A DNA stretch of 46,471 nt from JBBSNV01 sp964458605 (lineage in GTDB: Bacteria; Pseudomonadota; Alphaproteobacteria; Reyranellales; JAQSWP01). The position numbers and the translations under genes were made by a program. The stretch is from the NCBI GenBank assembly GCA_964458605.1, contig CAYWLS010000030.1, positions 1 through 46,471 of the forward strand, written 5' to 3'. Every line of letters begins with the position of its first letter. Position 1 is the first letter of the stretch. The notes under the pieces are model-generated. The model worked only from the letters and a program-made list of their open reading frames with translations. It did not search any database and was not told the DNA's origin. Positions 25,533 to 33,710 of this stretch are shown here, one piece after another.

Positions 25533-27149
25533 CTAAAGCTTCAGCTCGCTGAAGAAGTCGTTGCCCTTGTCGTCGGTGACGATGAAGGCGGGGAAGTTCT
25601 CGACCTCGATGCGCCAGATCGCTTCCATGCCGAGCTCCGGATATTCCAGCACCTCGACCTTCCTGATGCAGTTCTTGGCCAGGATCGCGGCCGGTCCGCC
25701 GATCGAGCCGAGATAGAAGCCGCCATGCTTCTTGCAGGCATTGGTGACGGCCGCCGAGCGGTTGCCCTTGGCCAGCATCACCATCGAACCGCCCGCCGCC
25801 TGGAACTGGTCGACATAGGAATCCATGCGGCCCGCCGTGGTCGGACCGAACGAGCCGGAGGCGTAGCCGGCCGGGGTCTTGGCCGGGCCGGCATAATAGA
25901 CCGGAAACTGCTTGAAATAGTCGGGCAGGCCCTCGCCGCGGTCCAGCCGCTCCTTCAGCTTGGCATGGGCCAGGTCGCGCGCCACGATCAGGGTGCCGGT
26001 CAGGCTGACCTGGGTCTTGACCGGGTGCCGGGTCAGCGCCGCCAGGGTGCTGGCCATGCCCTGGTTCAGGTCGATCTGCACCACCTTGTCGGACAGATGC
26101 TGCAGCTCGATCTCGGGCAGGAACTGCGCCGGGTTGGTCTCGAGCTGCTCGAGATAGACGCCGTCTTTGGTGATCTTGCCCAGGATCTGCCGATCGGCCG
26201 AGCACGACACGCCCAGCCCGACCGGCACCGAGGCGCCGTGGCGCGGCAATCGAACGACACGAACGTCGTGGCAGAAATACTTGCCGCCGAACTGCGCGCC
26301 GATGCCCATCTGCCTTGTCAGCGCCAGGATCTCCTGCTCCATCTCCAGGTCGCGGAACGCCTGGCCGTATTTGCCGCCGCTGGTCGGCAAGCCGTCGAGA
26401 TAGCGGGTCGAGGCCAGCTTCACCGTCTTGAGGTTCATCTCGGCCGAGGTGCCGCCGATGGCGATCGCCAGGTGGTAGGGCGGGCAGGCGGCGGTGCCCA
26501 GGGTGCGGATCTTCTCGTCCAGGAACTTCATCAGGCTGGCCTTGTTCAGCACCGCCGGGGTCTGCTGAAACAGGAATGCCTTGTTGGCCGAGCCGCCGCC
26601 CTTAGCGATGAACAGGAACTTGTAGGCGTCGCCGTCGACGGCATAGATGTCGATCTGCGCCGGCAGGTTGTTGCCGGTGTTGACTTCCTTGAACATCTCG
26701 ACCGGCGAGACCTGCGAGTAGCGCAGATTGTCCTGGGCATAGGACCTGAACACGCCCTCGGAAATGGCGGCTTCGTCGCCGCCGCCGGTCCATACCTTCT
26801 GGCCTTTCTTGGCCATGACGATGGCGGTGCCGGTGTCCTGGCACATCGGCAGGATGCCGCCGGCGGCGATATTGGCGTTCTTCAGGAACTCCAGCGCCAC
26901 GTAGCGGTCGTTGGTCGATGCCTCGGGATCGTCGAGGATGGCGCGCAGCTGCTTGAGATGCCCCGGCCGCAGCAGGTGCGAGGTGTCGTGGAAGGCCTGG
27001 CGCGTGAGCTGGACGATGCCGGCCTTGTCGACGGTCAGGATGTCGCTGCCGTTGAATTTGGCGGTACCGACGAAGTCGGCCGTCAGCTTGCGATAGGGCG
27101 TGGAATCCTCGCCCATGGGGAACATGTCGTGGAACGCGAATTCGCTCAT
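25533..27149 (-). CDS. Class I fumarate hydratase (FumA/FumB type)
   Basis: Oxygen-sensitive [4Fe-4S] fumarase, 538 residues, the length of FumA/FumB. Three cluster cysteines are in the expected places: C103 (LPMCQDTGTA), C222 (TAACPPYHLA) and C316 (GVSCSADR). The alpha-type domain is followed by the C-terminal beta-type domain (SLTGTLIVARDLAHAKLKER, then GPTTAGRMDSYVDQFQ). It provides fumarate/malate interconversion when iron is available, alongside the stable FumC encoded at 20172-21617. The start is 27149. A terminator for sspB lies only 23 bp upstream, so its promoter must lie within or before that hairpin region, or transcription reads through. Confidence 0.95.
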   Translation of the reverse strand: MSEFAFHDMFPMGEDSTPYRKLTADFVGTAKFNGSDILTVDKAGIVQLTRQAFHDTSHLLRPGHLKQLRAILDDPEASTNDRYVALEFLKNANIAAGGILPMCQDTGTAIVMAKKGQKVWTGGGDEAAISEGVFRSYAQDNLRYSQVSPVEMFKEVNTGNNLPAQIDIYAVDGDAYKFLFIAKGGGSANKAFLFQQTPAVLNKASLMKFLDEKIRTLGTAACPPYHLAIAIGGTSAEMNLKTVKLASTRYLDGLPTSGGKYGQAFRDLEMEQEILALTRQMGIGAQFGGKYFCHDVRVVRLPRHGASVPVGLGVSCSADRQILGKITKDGVYLEQLETNPAQFLPEIELQHLSDKVVQIDLNQGMASTLAALTRHPVKTQVSLTGTLIVARDLAHAKLKERLDRGEGLPDYFKQFPVYYAGPAKTPAGYASGSFGPTTAGRMDSYVDQFQAAGGSMVMLAKGNRSAAVTNACKKHGGFYLGSIGGPAAILAKNCIRKVEVLEYPELGMEAIWRIEVENFPAFIVTDDKGNDFFSELKL

Positions 27150-27171
27150 CGCCGCAGCCTGCCTTGACGTG

Positions 27172-27193
27172 AAAAAGGGCCGCGCGGCGGCCC
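27172..27193 (-). terminator. Rho-independent terminator after sspB
   Basis: Read on the minus strand, GGGCCG, CCGCG, CGGCCC is followed by TTTTT. The 6-bp GC stem plus T-run sits 33 bp after the sspB stop and 23 bp before the fumarase start. Confidence 0.7.
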
Positions 27194-27225
27194 CGGAAGG
27201 CGACCGCCGCAGCGGCCGTCAGAGA

Positions 27226-27834
27226 CTATTTTTTGCGGAATGCGTCAAGCGTGACGACCTTGTTGGCGTCGCCCTTGGCCGGCTCGCCGCCGCTGGCGGC
27301 GTCTTCCGGCTGGGCCGGCTGGACGGCGCTCGCGGCGCTGTCCTTGGCGGGGCCCGTGTCGCGCGCCGCGCCCAGACGCGGCCCGGACGACTTGCCGGCC
27401 GCGGTGGGGCGGGCGCCCGGGCCGGGAATGGCGGCGGTCGCGCCGTCCTGGCCGGTTCGTTCGGCGGCCGGCTCGCTCTTGGCTTCCTCGAACTGCAGGC
27501 CGAAGCGCACGGAGGGATCGACGAAGGCGGTGAGCGCGGCGAAAGGAACGGTCAGACGCTCGTTCTGCTTGTTGAAGCTGACGGTGACGGAGAACTGCTT
27601 GTCCTCGATCTCCAGTCCCCAGAACTGGTGCTGCAGGACGATGGTGATCTCTTCCGGATAGCGGCTGCGCAGATAGTCCGGGATCGACACGCCGGGCGCG
27701 CCGGTGCGGAAGGAGATGTAGAAATGGTGGTTGCCGGCCAGCCCGTCGCGCGCCACGTCGTGCAGCACGCGCCGTGCTACGCCGCGCAGGGCCTCGTCGA
27801 CATATTGGTCGTAGCGATTGCGGTCTTCAGCCAT
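27226..27834 (-). CDS. sspB: SspB, ClpXP adaptor (alphaproteobacterial type)
   Basis: Adaptor that binds ssrA-tagged proteins and delivers them to ClpXP, 202 residues. The folded SspB domain is about residues 1-115: YDQYVDEALRGVARRVLHDV, NHHFYISFRTGAPGVSIPDY, LQHQFWGLEIED. A disordered Ala/Gly/Pro-rich linker follows, then the C-terminal ClpX-binding motif (XB) KVVTLDAFRKK. ATG at 27832-27834. The gene lies about 130 bp downstream of the tmRNA gene on the same strand. The terminator at 27172 ends the unit. Confidence 0.93.
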   Translation of the reverse strand: MAEDRNRYDQYVDEALRGVARRVLHDVARDGLAGNHHFYISFRTGAPGVSIPDYLRSRYPEEITIVLQHQFWGLEIEDKQFSVTVSFNKQNERLTVPFAALTAFVDPSVRFGLQFEEAKSEPAAERTGQDGATAAIPGPGARPTAAGKSSGPRLGAARDTGPAKDSAASAVQPAQPEDAASGGEPAKGDANKVVTLDAFRKK

Positions 27835-27964
27835 CGGGATCCGGATCGAACTCGAAACGTAATGTCCTGCTTGCGCGCGCCGCCGTCAACCGTCGCGGCG
27901 CGCCAGGAAGGCGGCGCAGGCTCCGTCGAGGCCAGGGCTGTGGACGGGAAACGGGGGAAAGGCG

Positions 27965-28228
27965 GTGGGGGGATTCTGTTGCCAGGCTCCCCCCGAGCCC
28001 CGCTTAGGCGTTAAGCCGCAGCGCGAAGTTCAACGTTGTCGTTGGCACTTCTAAGTGTAGCCCGATAACGGCGGAACCATACCGGGCGAAAACTCAGCCT
28101 TTACTGCGCTCGTCGATCCTGTTTCGCCCCCACAAAGCCCGCCGCCTTGGACGGCGGGCTGGAATTGGTGGAGGCGCCGGGTACCGCCCCCGGGTCCGAA
28201 ACGCCTATTCTACAGAGCGTTTATCGCC
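27965..28228 (-). ncRNA. ssrA: Two-piece (circularly permuted) tmRNA
   Basis: Rescues stalled ribosomes by adding a degradation tag. The gene is permuted as in Alphaproteobacteria, read on the minus strand. The acceptor piece comes first (about 28228-28166), with a T arm (CCGGG, 7-nt loop, CCCGG), CGCCTCC and encoded ACCA. Next is a 34-nt spacer with a strong hairpin. The coding piece (28131 to about 27965) begins GGGGGCGAAACAGGATCGAC. Its first 7 nt pair with CGCCTCC and give the G3-U pair that marks alanine acceptors. The tag frame is at 28046-28011. Behind it GGCTC/GAGCC plus a G-run with CCCCCC at 27972-27967 forms an H-type pseudoknot. GAGCG in the coding piece pairs with CGCTC in the acceptor piece. 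The outer ends are approximate. Confidence 0.92.
28011..28046 (-). other. tmRNA proteolysis-tag reading frame
   Basis: From the resume codon GCC at 28044-28046 the frame reads ANDNVELRAAA and stops with TAA at 28011-28013. With the alanine carried by tmRNA the added tag would be AANDNVELRAAA. The AAND start is the SspB-contacting part and the AAA end the ClpX-contacting part known from other tags. Confidence 0.88.
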
Positions 28229-28374
28229 ATAGTCGGTTGCCCGACAGCGAGAATATAGGGATTCCCGGCCGGTTTTGAAAGGTCGCGGTTGCACACAGGC
28301 GCCGGCCTTGTCGGTCCGTCGCGGTCCGACATAGAGTGCCGCGCCGGCGTCGTTCCATGCTTCAGCGAGTTGCC

Positions 28375-29307
28375 ATGTCCCTGACCAAAGACCAGGAAGC
28401 CGAAATCGAGACGCTGCGCCAGGCGCAGGCGCCGACCCGTCGCGCCACCGTGCCGGCGCTGGAGGAGATCCTGTACCAGGCGCTGCCGGTGCTGGATCAC
28501 GGCTTCGTCCGCGTGATCGACTACATGGGCGACGATTCGGCGGTGGTCCAGGCCGCCCGCGTGTCCTATGGCCGCGGCACCAAGAAGGTCAGCGAGGACA
28601 AGGGCCTGATCAACTACCTGATGCGCCACCGGCACACCACGCCGTTCGAGATGTGCGAGATCAAGTACCACGTCAAGCTGCCGATCTTCGTGGCGCGCCA
28701 GTGGATCCGCCACCGCACCGCCAACGTCAACGAATATTCGGCGCGCTACTCGATCCTGGACAACGAATATTACATGCCCCAGGCCGAGCATCTGGCGGCG
28801 CAGTCCGCCGTCAACCGCCAGGGTCGTGGCGACACCCTGGCCGGCGAGGACGCGCGGCGGGTATTCGACCTGCTGAAGAAGGACGCCGAACTGGTCTACG
28901 AGCATTACATGGAGATGCTCAACGAAGGCGAGGACGGCCAGCCGCTCGACGCCGAACGCACCGGTCTGGCGCGCGAACTGGCGCGCATGAACCTGACCCT
29001 GAACTTCTATACCCAATGGTACTGGAAGACCGATCTCTACAATCTCATGCACTTCCTGTCGCTGCGCGCCGATCCGCACGCGCAGTACGAAATCCGGGTC
29101 TATGCCGACGTGATGGTCGATACGCTCAGGCGCTGGGTGCCGATGACCCATGCGGCGTTCATGGAATACCGGCTGGGCGGCACCAATCTGTCGCGCACGG
29201 GCCTTCAGATCGTCAAGCGCATGCTGGCCGGCGAGAAGGTCGAGCAGAAGGACAGCGGCCTGTCGGCGCGCGAGTGGCGCGAATTGATGGCGGCGCTGGG
29301 TAAATAG
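28375..29307 (+). CDS. thyX: FAD-dependent thymidylate synthase
   Basis: Makes dTMP from dUMP with methylenetetrahydrofolate and reduced FAD, replacing ThyA. It has 310 residues. The signature RHR-x7-S is present as R112-H113-R114 to S122 (RHRTANVNEYS). Nearby conserved parts are HTTPFEMCEIKYHVKLPIFV and, at the C-terminus, the NLMHFLSLRADPHAQYEIR substrate-binding stretch. The ATG at 28375 gives the expected N-terminus; an in-frame ATG at 28336 is possible. It is divergent from ssrA, with 146 bp between, and convergent with the substrate-binding protein gene. Confidence 0.96.
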   Translation: MSLTKDQEAEIETLRQAQAPTRRATVPALEEILYQALPVLDHGFVRVIDYMGDDSAVVQAARVSYGRGTKKVSEDKGLINYLMRHRHTTPFEMCEIKYHVKLPIFVARQWIRHRTANVNEYSARYSILDNEYYMPQAEHLAAQSAVNRQGRGDTLAGEDARRVFDLLKKDAELVYEHYMEMLNEGEDGQPLDAERTGLARELARMNLTLNFYTQWYWKTDLYNLMHFLSLRADPHAQYEIRVYADVMVDTLRRWVPMTHAAFMEYRLGGTNLSRTGLQIVKRMLAGEKVEQKDSGLSAREWRELMAALGK

Positions 29308-29310
29308 GCT

Positions 29311-29350
29311 CGTCATCCCGGCCGAGCGTTAGCGAGAGCCGGGGCCATCT
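29311..29350. repeat. REP-like palindromic sequence after thyX
   Basis: CGTCATCCCGGCCGAGCG followed by AGCGAGAGCCGGGGCCAT starts 3 bp after the thyX stop. The first part matches the ends of the similar elements after prfC, ridA and the enoyl-CoA hydratase gene. A further ATGGCCCCCGG at 29383-29393 may belong to the same unit. Confidence 0.5.
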
Positions 29351-29440
29351 CTCGATACATGAAAGCCGTGTCTTGGATCGACATGGCCCCCGGACAGCGT
29401 CCGCATCGGATGCGGCCGCTTCCCGGTCGCGGCAGAGGCG

Positions 29441-29470
29441 ATGGCGCCAGGCTGTCGAGCCTGGCGCCAT
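29441..29470. terminator. Hairpin between thyX and the substrate-binding protein gene
   Basis: A perfect 13-bp inverted repeat, ATGGCGCCAGGCT at 29441-29453 and AGCCTGGCGCCAT at 29458-29470, around the loop GTCG. It sits 11 bp after the stop of the minus-strand gene and between two convergent genes, so it can serve both strands. A T-run is lacking. Confidence 0.65.
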
Positions 29471-29481
29471 CCGATCGCAGG

Positions 29482-31035
29482 CTACTTCGCCAATTCGATG
29501 GTCTGGAAGTTCAGGTGGTACGGCGTGCCGGTTGCCGGACGCCACGACTTGATGCGCGGACCTACGGCAAACACCGCGTCGCACCAGATCAGCGGCAAGG
29601 CCATCTTGTTCTTGTCTTCCAGATCGGCGAACCGCTCGAGCAGCTTCTCGCGCTCCTTGGGATCGGCCGTCTCGAGCTGCTGGCGATAGAGCTTGTCGTA
29701 CTCGGGCACGTTGATGTGGCCGGAAGTCCAGACCGACTTGGAGATGTACCAGCCGCCCAGCAGCTCGCCTGCGTCGTCCGACATCGAGGCGCCGCCCCAG
29801 AACACTGCCGGCTGCTTGCCGCCGCGCATCATCGGGAACCAGGCCTGGGTATCGTAGGGCAGGCGCTTGACCTTGAAGCCCACCGCTTCGAGATTGCCGG
29901 CGATGGCTTCCAGCAATTGCGGCGCGCTGGGGACCGGCGCCAGCGACTCCGTCGACAGCACGAAGTCGATCTCGGTGCCTGGCTTGACGCCGGCTTCCTT
30001 GAGCAGGGCCTTGGCCTTGGCCGGGTCGTACGAGATCACCTTGTATTTCGGCTTATAGCCGAAGGTGGCCGGGGTCAGGATCGAACTGGCCGGCGCGCAG
30101 GTGCCCTGCAGGATCTTCTGGGTGATGAGCTGCAGGTTGATGGCATGGCCGATCGCCAGCCGGACCCGTTCGTCCTTGGATTCGGGGAACTTGTCGGGGT
30201 TGAAATAGATGCCGGCGGTGCTGGCGTATTTCGACGAGAACAGCCGGATCTTCTTGTTGGTGGCGATCTTCTCCAGCAGCGGGCCGGTCAGGCCGGAGAC
30301 GATATCGGCTTCGCCCTTCTCCAGCATGGCGTAGCGGGTGAACGGCTCGGCCACCAGGCGCTGCGTCAGAATCTTGAACTTGGGCGCGCCGCCCCAGTAT
30401 TTGGTGTTGGCCTCGTATCGGGTCCACTCGCCGGCCTTCATGTCGGCCAGCTTGAACGGTCCGGTGCCGATCGGGTGCAGGTTGAATTCCTTGGCCCCGA
30501 CCTTCTCGTAGTAGTTCTTCGGCACGATCGCCTGCAGGCCGAAGCGAGCGGTGGTGAAGAAGGCCAGCCACGGATGCTTCAGCACGAAGCGCACATGCAT
30601 CGGATCGATGATGTCGACGCGCTCCAGCGAATCGACGAAGCCGGCGCGATAGGAATGGTTGGTCTCGGGCTTGAGGATCTTCTCGAAGGTGAATTTGACG
30701 TCCTCGGCGGTAAACGGGTCGCCGTTCTGGAACACCACGTTGGGTCGCAGGGTGAAGTCGATCTGCTTGCCGTCCGGGCTGACGGTCCAGGACGTGGCCA
30801 GCGCCGGCTTCTTGCCGTCGGCAGTCAGGTCGAGCAGGCCGTCGAACACCACGTCGTAGGCCAGATAGTCGGTGGTGGCGACCATCAGGGTCGGGTCGTA
30901 GTACTGCCGGATGACCGGGCTGGCGACCACGATTTCGTCCTTGCCGGCCTGTTGCGCTGCGACCGGCGCGGCAAAGGCAAGCAGCGGCAAGGCGAGGCCG
31001 AGCAGGGCCCGGCCGAATTTGAGGCGAAGTTTCAT
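29482..31035 (-). CDS. ABC transporter substrate-binding protein, peptide/opine type (SBP_bac_5)
   Basis: Periplasmic binding protein of the DppA/OppA cluster, 517 residues. The Sec signal peptide covers residues 1-27 (LLGLALPLLAFAAPVAAQ). The mature protein carries the family pattern ALATSWTVSPDGKQIDFTLR, FQNGDPFTAEDVKFTFEKI and HPIGTGPFKLADMK. SD GGGAGGAA precedes the ATG at 31033-31035. No permease or ATPase genes adjoin it: thyX lies on one side and a membrane glycosyltransferase-like gene on the other. It therefore either serves a transporter encoded elsewhere or is an orphan. The ligand is likely a peptide, opine or similar but cannot be read off. Confidence 0.92.
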   Translation of the reverse strand: MKLRLKFGRALLGLALPLLAFAAPVAAQQAGKDEIVVASPVIRQYYDPTLMVATTDYLAYDVVFDGLLDLTADGKKPALATSWTVSPDGKQIDFTLRPNVVFQNGDPFTAEDVKFTFEKILKPETNHSYRAGFVDSLERVDIIDPMHVRFVLKHPWLAFFTTARFGLQAIVPKNYYEKVGAKEFNLHPIGTGPFKLADMKAGEWTRYEANTKYWGGAPKFKILTQRLVAEPFTRYAMLEKGEADIVSGLTGPLLEKIATNKKIRLFSSKYASTAGIYFNPDKFPESKDERVRLAIGHAINLQLITQKILQGTCAPASSILTPATFGYKPKYKVISYDPAKAKALLKEAGVKPGTEIDFVLSTESLAPVPSAPQLLEAIAGNLEAVGFKVKRLPYDTQAWFPMMRGGKQPAVFWGGASMSDDAGELLGGWYISKSVWTSGHINVPEYDKLYRQQLETADPKEREKLLERFADLEDKNKMALPLIWCDAVFAVGPRIKSWRPATGTPYHLNFQTIELAK

Positions 31036-31079
31036 GATGCGGTTCCTCCCGGGCGCGACCCTAGCCCGGTAGAATCCGC

Positions 31080-31094
31080 AATGGTACTACCATT
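31080..31094. promoter_or_regulatory. Palindrome upstream of the substrate-binding protein gene
   Basis: AATGGTA, C, TACCATT is a perfect palindrome 45 bp before the start codon, in an AT-rich patch between GC-rich flanks. The core TGGT-3-ACCA resembles sites of FadR-like GntR regulators. It is a candidate operator of this gene. Confidence 0.5.
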
Positions 31095-31142
31095 TAATTC
31101 CGTAATTTGCCGCCTTGCTCGCCCGGATCATGAGCTTCGTCG

Positions 31143-32798
31143 CTAGTTCCAGGGTGGCAGCAGGGCGACGGTGGTGCGGAAGCCGGGCGGCATTGCGAAA
31201 GCACGCAGCTTTTCCGCCAGCACCGGCGCTTCGGCGGGATCGCGCACGTAGAGGCGATAGCGCAGGTCGCGGTTGGAATGGGGATCGAATTCGGCCACGG
31301 CAATCCAGCCCAACTGCCCGCCGGTCCAGTCCCCGAACCAGTCGTCGAAAATCGCCGCCACCTTGACGCCGCGGAGCTGGGCGAGGCGATCGATCGCCGC
31401 GGCATCGAGTTCGCCTCGCAGGAACAGTCGCAGCACCTGGGTGGTGCCCAGCGCCAGCACGTCGGTGAGGTGGGGCTCGCCGCGCCAGACGATGGCGCCG
31501 ATATTCATCGCCATCACGCTTTGCTGGGGGTAGGCGGAGGCGAAGAAGTCGGCGATCGCCATGTCGCGATCGCGAACCTCCCGGCTGGCCACCAATGCAT
31601 TGCGGGTCACCACCACAAGCCGTTCCATACCGGCCGCAACGAAGGCGGCCAGCAGCAATGCCCCTGTCGTTGCGGCGGCCCGCAAGCGCAGCCCGGCGCC
31701 GACCGGGGCCCGCCGCTCCGGCCATCGCAACAGCCAGCCGCCGACTGCCGCAATGCCGAGCACGATCAGATAGGCCTCGTAGCGTGCGCCCCAGCCGAAG
31801 GTAGCCACCGTGGCATGCACCCAGGTGCCGACGGCAAACAGGCCGAGCAGCACCAGATCGCGCCGTTCCAGGATGCGGCCATGCAGTTCGACGAGCCGCG
31901 ACAGCAGGACCAGGCCGGCCGCGATCCACAGCGTCAGCAGCACCGGTTGCGAGGCGATGCGCTGCAACGGATGCCAGGTGAAGCGCGCCAGCAGCCGCAC
32001 CGGATCGTCGCCGCCCAGCAGCATCGGCCCGACGGATTTGGTGAGGATGGCGGCGGGCAGGAATTCCTGCCCCTTGCCGACCGACCACAGGCCGAAGACC
32101 ACCATCGGCCCCAGGCCGCAAAGGAAAGCGAGCGCGGCCAGGCGGTAGCGGCGGCGCAGCGCCAGCAGCGCCGTACCCAGCACCACCAGCCACAGGCTCT
32201 CATAGCGCAGCAGCGGCAGCAGCGCGATCAGCACCAGAAAGAGGAGCGGCCGCAACGGCGCGTCGCCCGCCACCAATCGGCACAGCAGCAGCGCTGCCCA
32301 GAGCAGCAGCGCCGCATGCAGCGGATGCTCCATGCCCTGCACGGTCAGCGCCGGGAGCGATGCGAAGGCCACCATCGCCATCACCAGCGCCGCCGCCAGC
32401 ACGCCGGCGAGACGGTGCTCCTGGCGCTGGCCTTCGCCGCCGACGGATGGCTGCAGCGCGTGCCAGCCGACCGCGATCGCCAGCAGCGCGGACAGGCTGG
32501 CCAGCGCCAGCGGCAGCCATGGATTGGCGCCGAACAGGGCGAAGCCCGCCGCCAGCAGCGCCACCCAAAGCGGCGAGGAGGAGGCATTCGTGGTCTCCCA
32601 CGGCGTCACGCCCCAGACGCCGTGCAGCGCCAGGTTCTTGGCCATCGCCATGTGGATGTAGACGTCGTCCAGGGCATAGACGGGGCCCTGGTCATGCGCC
32701 AGACGACTTGTCAGCAGGATCAGCAGCGTGCCGTAGAGCGCGACGGGCAGCAGCAACGCGGCCAGGCGCAACGGGCGGATGAAGTGGGGGCGGAACAT
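31143..32798 (-). CDS. Polytopic membrane protein, GT-C glycosyltransferase-like
   Basis: Protein of 551 residues with about 10-12 hydrophobic segments over residues 10-430 and a soluble C-terminal domain of about 120 residues. The loop after the first helix reads YALDDVYIHMAMAKNLALHG, then VWGVTPWETTNASSSPLW. The acidic DD followed by an aromatic patch is the pattern expected in GT-C-type transferases that use polyprenyl-linked sugars, such as PMT/ArnT relatives. I cannot name the family more closely. The ATG at 32796-32798 precedes the first helix. It is divergent from the secreted protein gene at 32883. Substrate and role unknown. Confidence 0.75.
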   Translation of the reverse strand: MFRPHFIRPLRLAALLLPVALYGTLLILLTSRLAHDQGPVYALDDVYIHMAMAKNLALHGVWGVTPWETTNASSSPLWVALLAAGFALFGANPWLPLALASLSALLAIAVGWHALQPSVGGEGQRQEHRLAGVLAAALVMAMVAFASLPALTVQGMEHPLHAALLLWAALLLCRLVAGDAPLRPLLFLVLIALLPLLRYESLWLVVLGTALLALRRRYRLAALAFLCGLGPMVVFGLWSVGKGQEFLPAAILTKSVGPMLLGGDDPVRLLARFTWHPLQRIASQPVLLTLWIAAGLVLLSRLVELHGRILERRDLVLLGLFAVGTWVHATVATFGWGARYEAYLIVLGIAAVGGWLLRWPERRAPVGAGLRLRAAATTGALLLAAFVAAGMERLVVVTRNALVASREVRDRDMAIADFFASAYPQQSVMAMNIGAIVWRGEPHLTDVLALGTTQVLRLFLRGELDAAAIDRLAQLRGVKVAAIFDDWFGDWTGGQLGWIAVAEFDPHSNRDLRYRLYVRDPAEAPVLAEKLRAFAMPPGFRTTVALLPPWN

Positions 32799-32882
32799 GC
32801 GGGGCCCGACTGTGCGCCAATCGGCCCGGCCACGCAAACCGGCTTGCTTGCCAAGCCGGCCGCCCTCGGTTATGCGAGCCGC

Positions 32883-33491
32883 ATGGCCCTCGCGCGCATG
32901 TTCCTGTCGGTCGTTCTGGCGATCGCCCTGGTGATCGAACTGTCGCTCATATGCCTGGCGCCGGCTGTGGCGCAGACGCCGCCGCCGGGCAAGCCCGATG
33001 CGGTCGACGCGCTGGCGGCGTGGCGCCGCCTGCAGGTCAGTCGCGCCGCAGTGCGCGACCAGCTCGAACTGTGCGACGACGATGGCGCGCGCTTCCAGCA
33101 GGTCAGCCGGGAGTTGCGGCCCGACGGCGGCGCCGGTCCCGGCGAATGGAAGGATTGGGCGGCGCTGGTCCGCGACACCGGGCACGAGCTGGAATCCTGC
33201 CTGCGGGCCTACAACAAGCAGATCGGCCTGCTGCGCGCCGACCACAACGCCCTGGCGGCCATGCTGCCGGCTGTCCAGCAAGCCAAGCCGATGAGCCTCG
33301 GCCCCAAGCAGCTTGCTGAGGTGACCGGGGCTGTGGAGGAATCGCAGCGCGAGATCGCCCTCGCCGACGCGCATGTCGGGGCATTGGCGGATCAGGCCGA
33401 CAAGGCGGCGCTGGATGCGTTGCGGCTGTTGCGCCAGAAGGGCATCGCCAAGCTGGAGCCGCCGCTGCCCAGCTTCAAAAAACTCTTGTAG
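32883..33491 (+). CDS. Secreted hypothetical protein with helical body
   Basis: 202 residues. N-terminal signal peptide about 1-31 (FLSVVLAIALVIELSLICLA, then AVAQ). The mature part is helical and Ala/Leu/Gln-rich, with two cysteines (C60 region LELCDDDG and C110 region ESCLRAYN) that could form a disulfide. No known domain is recognised. Start ATG at 32883. It is divergent from the membrane protein gene with 84 bp between. The short frame with the terminator follows it. Confidence 0.75.
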   Translation: MALARMFLSVVLAIALVIELSLICLAPAVAQTPPPGKPDAVDALAAWRRLQVSRAAVRDQLELCDDDGARFQQVSRELRPDGGAGPGEWKDWAALVRDTGHELESCLRAYNKQIGLLRADHNALAAMLPAVQQAKPMSLGPKQLAEVTGAVEESQREIALADAHVGALADQADKAALDALRLLRQKGIAKLEPPLPSFKKLL

Positions 33492-33560
33492 TCGGCTGGG
33501 GTTGGACTATTTATCGCCTGCGCCGGCAATGCTATGATCCTGCCGGTGGAGAGGAAACGG

Positions 33561-33659
33561 ATGAGCCAGGAACTTTCCTTGCGACGACGACAGACCCGCG
33601 CGGAAATCCGCGCGACGCTGCTGTGCCACGTCAAGCTCGGGGAAGGGCCGCGTCGTTGA
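33561..33659 (+). CDS. Candidate small protein or leader peptide, 32 residues
   Basis: Starts with ATG at 33561 behind a good SD (GGAGAGG at 33548-33554) and ends with TGA at 33657-33659. It reads MSQELSLRRRQTRAEIRATL and then 12 more residues with one Cys. It is rich in arginine (8 of 32). Within it lies a hairpin with arms CGCGCGG/CCGCGCG (33597-33614). A UUCG-loop terminator follows 24 bp after the stop, just before the GNAT gene. The order SD, short frame, hairpin, terminator, gene is that of a leader-peptide attenuator. No homologue is known to me; it may also be a chance frame. Confidence 0.4.
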   Translation: MSQELSLRRRQTRAEIRATLLCHVKLGEGPRR

Positions 33660-33683
33660 ACGCGACTCCGTCCGGGCAGCGCA

Positions 33684-33710
33684 GCGGCAACTTCGGTTCG
33701 CCGCTTTTTT
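33684..33710 (+). terminator. UUCG-loop terminator before the GNAT gene
   Basis: GCGGCAAC, loop TTCG, GTTCGCCGC with one bulged C, then TTTTTT: 8 bp of stem with a stable tetraloop. It lies 24 bp after the short frame and 59 bp before the ATG chosen for the acetyltransferase. Confidence 0.85.

Noticed and set aside
27835..27964. Possible small gene between ssrA and sspB
   Set aside because: No frame with SD and sensible composition; the sequence looks like leader of sspB and the 3' flank of the tmRNA.
31278..32882. Long plus-strand frame running into the secreted protein gene
   Set aside because: Its first part is the antisense of the membrane protein gene; only the part from ATG 32883 has a signal peptide and sensible composition.
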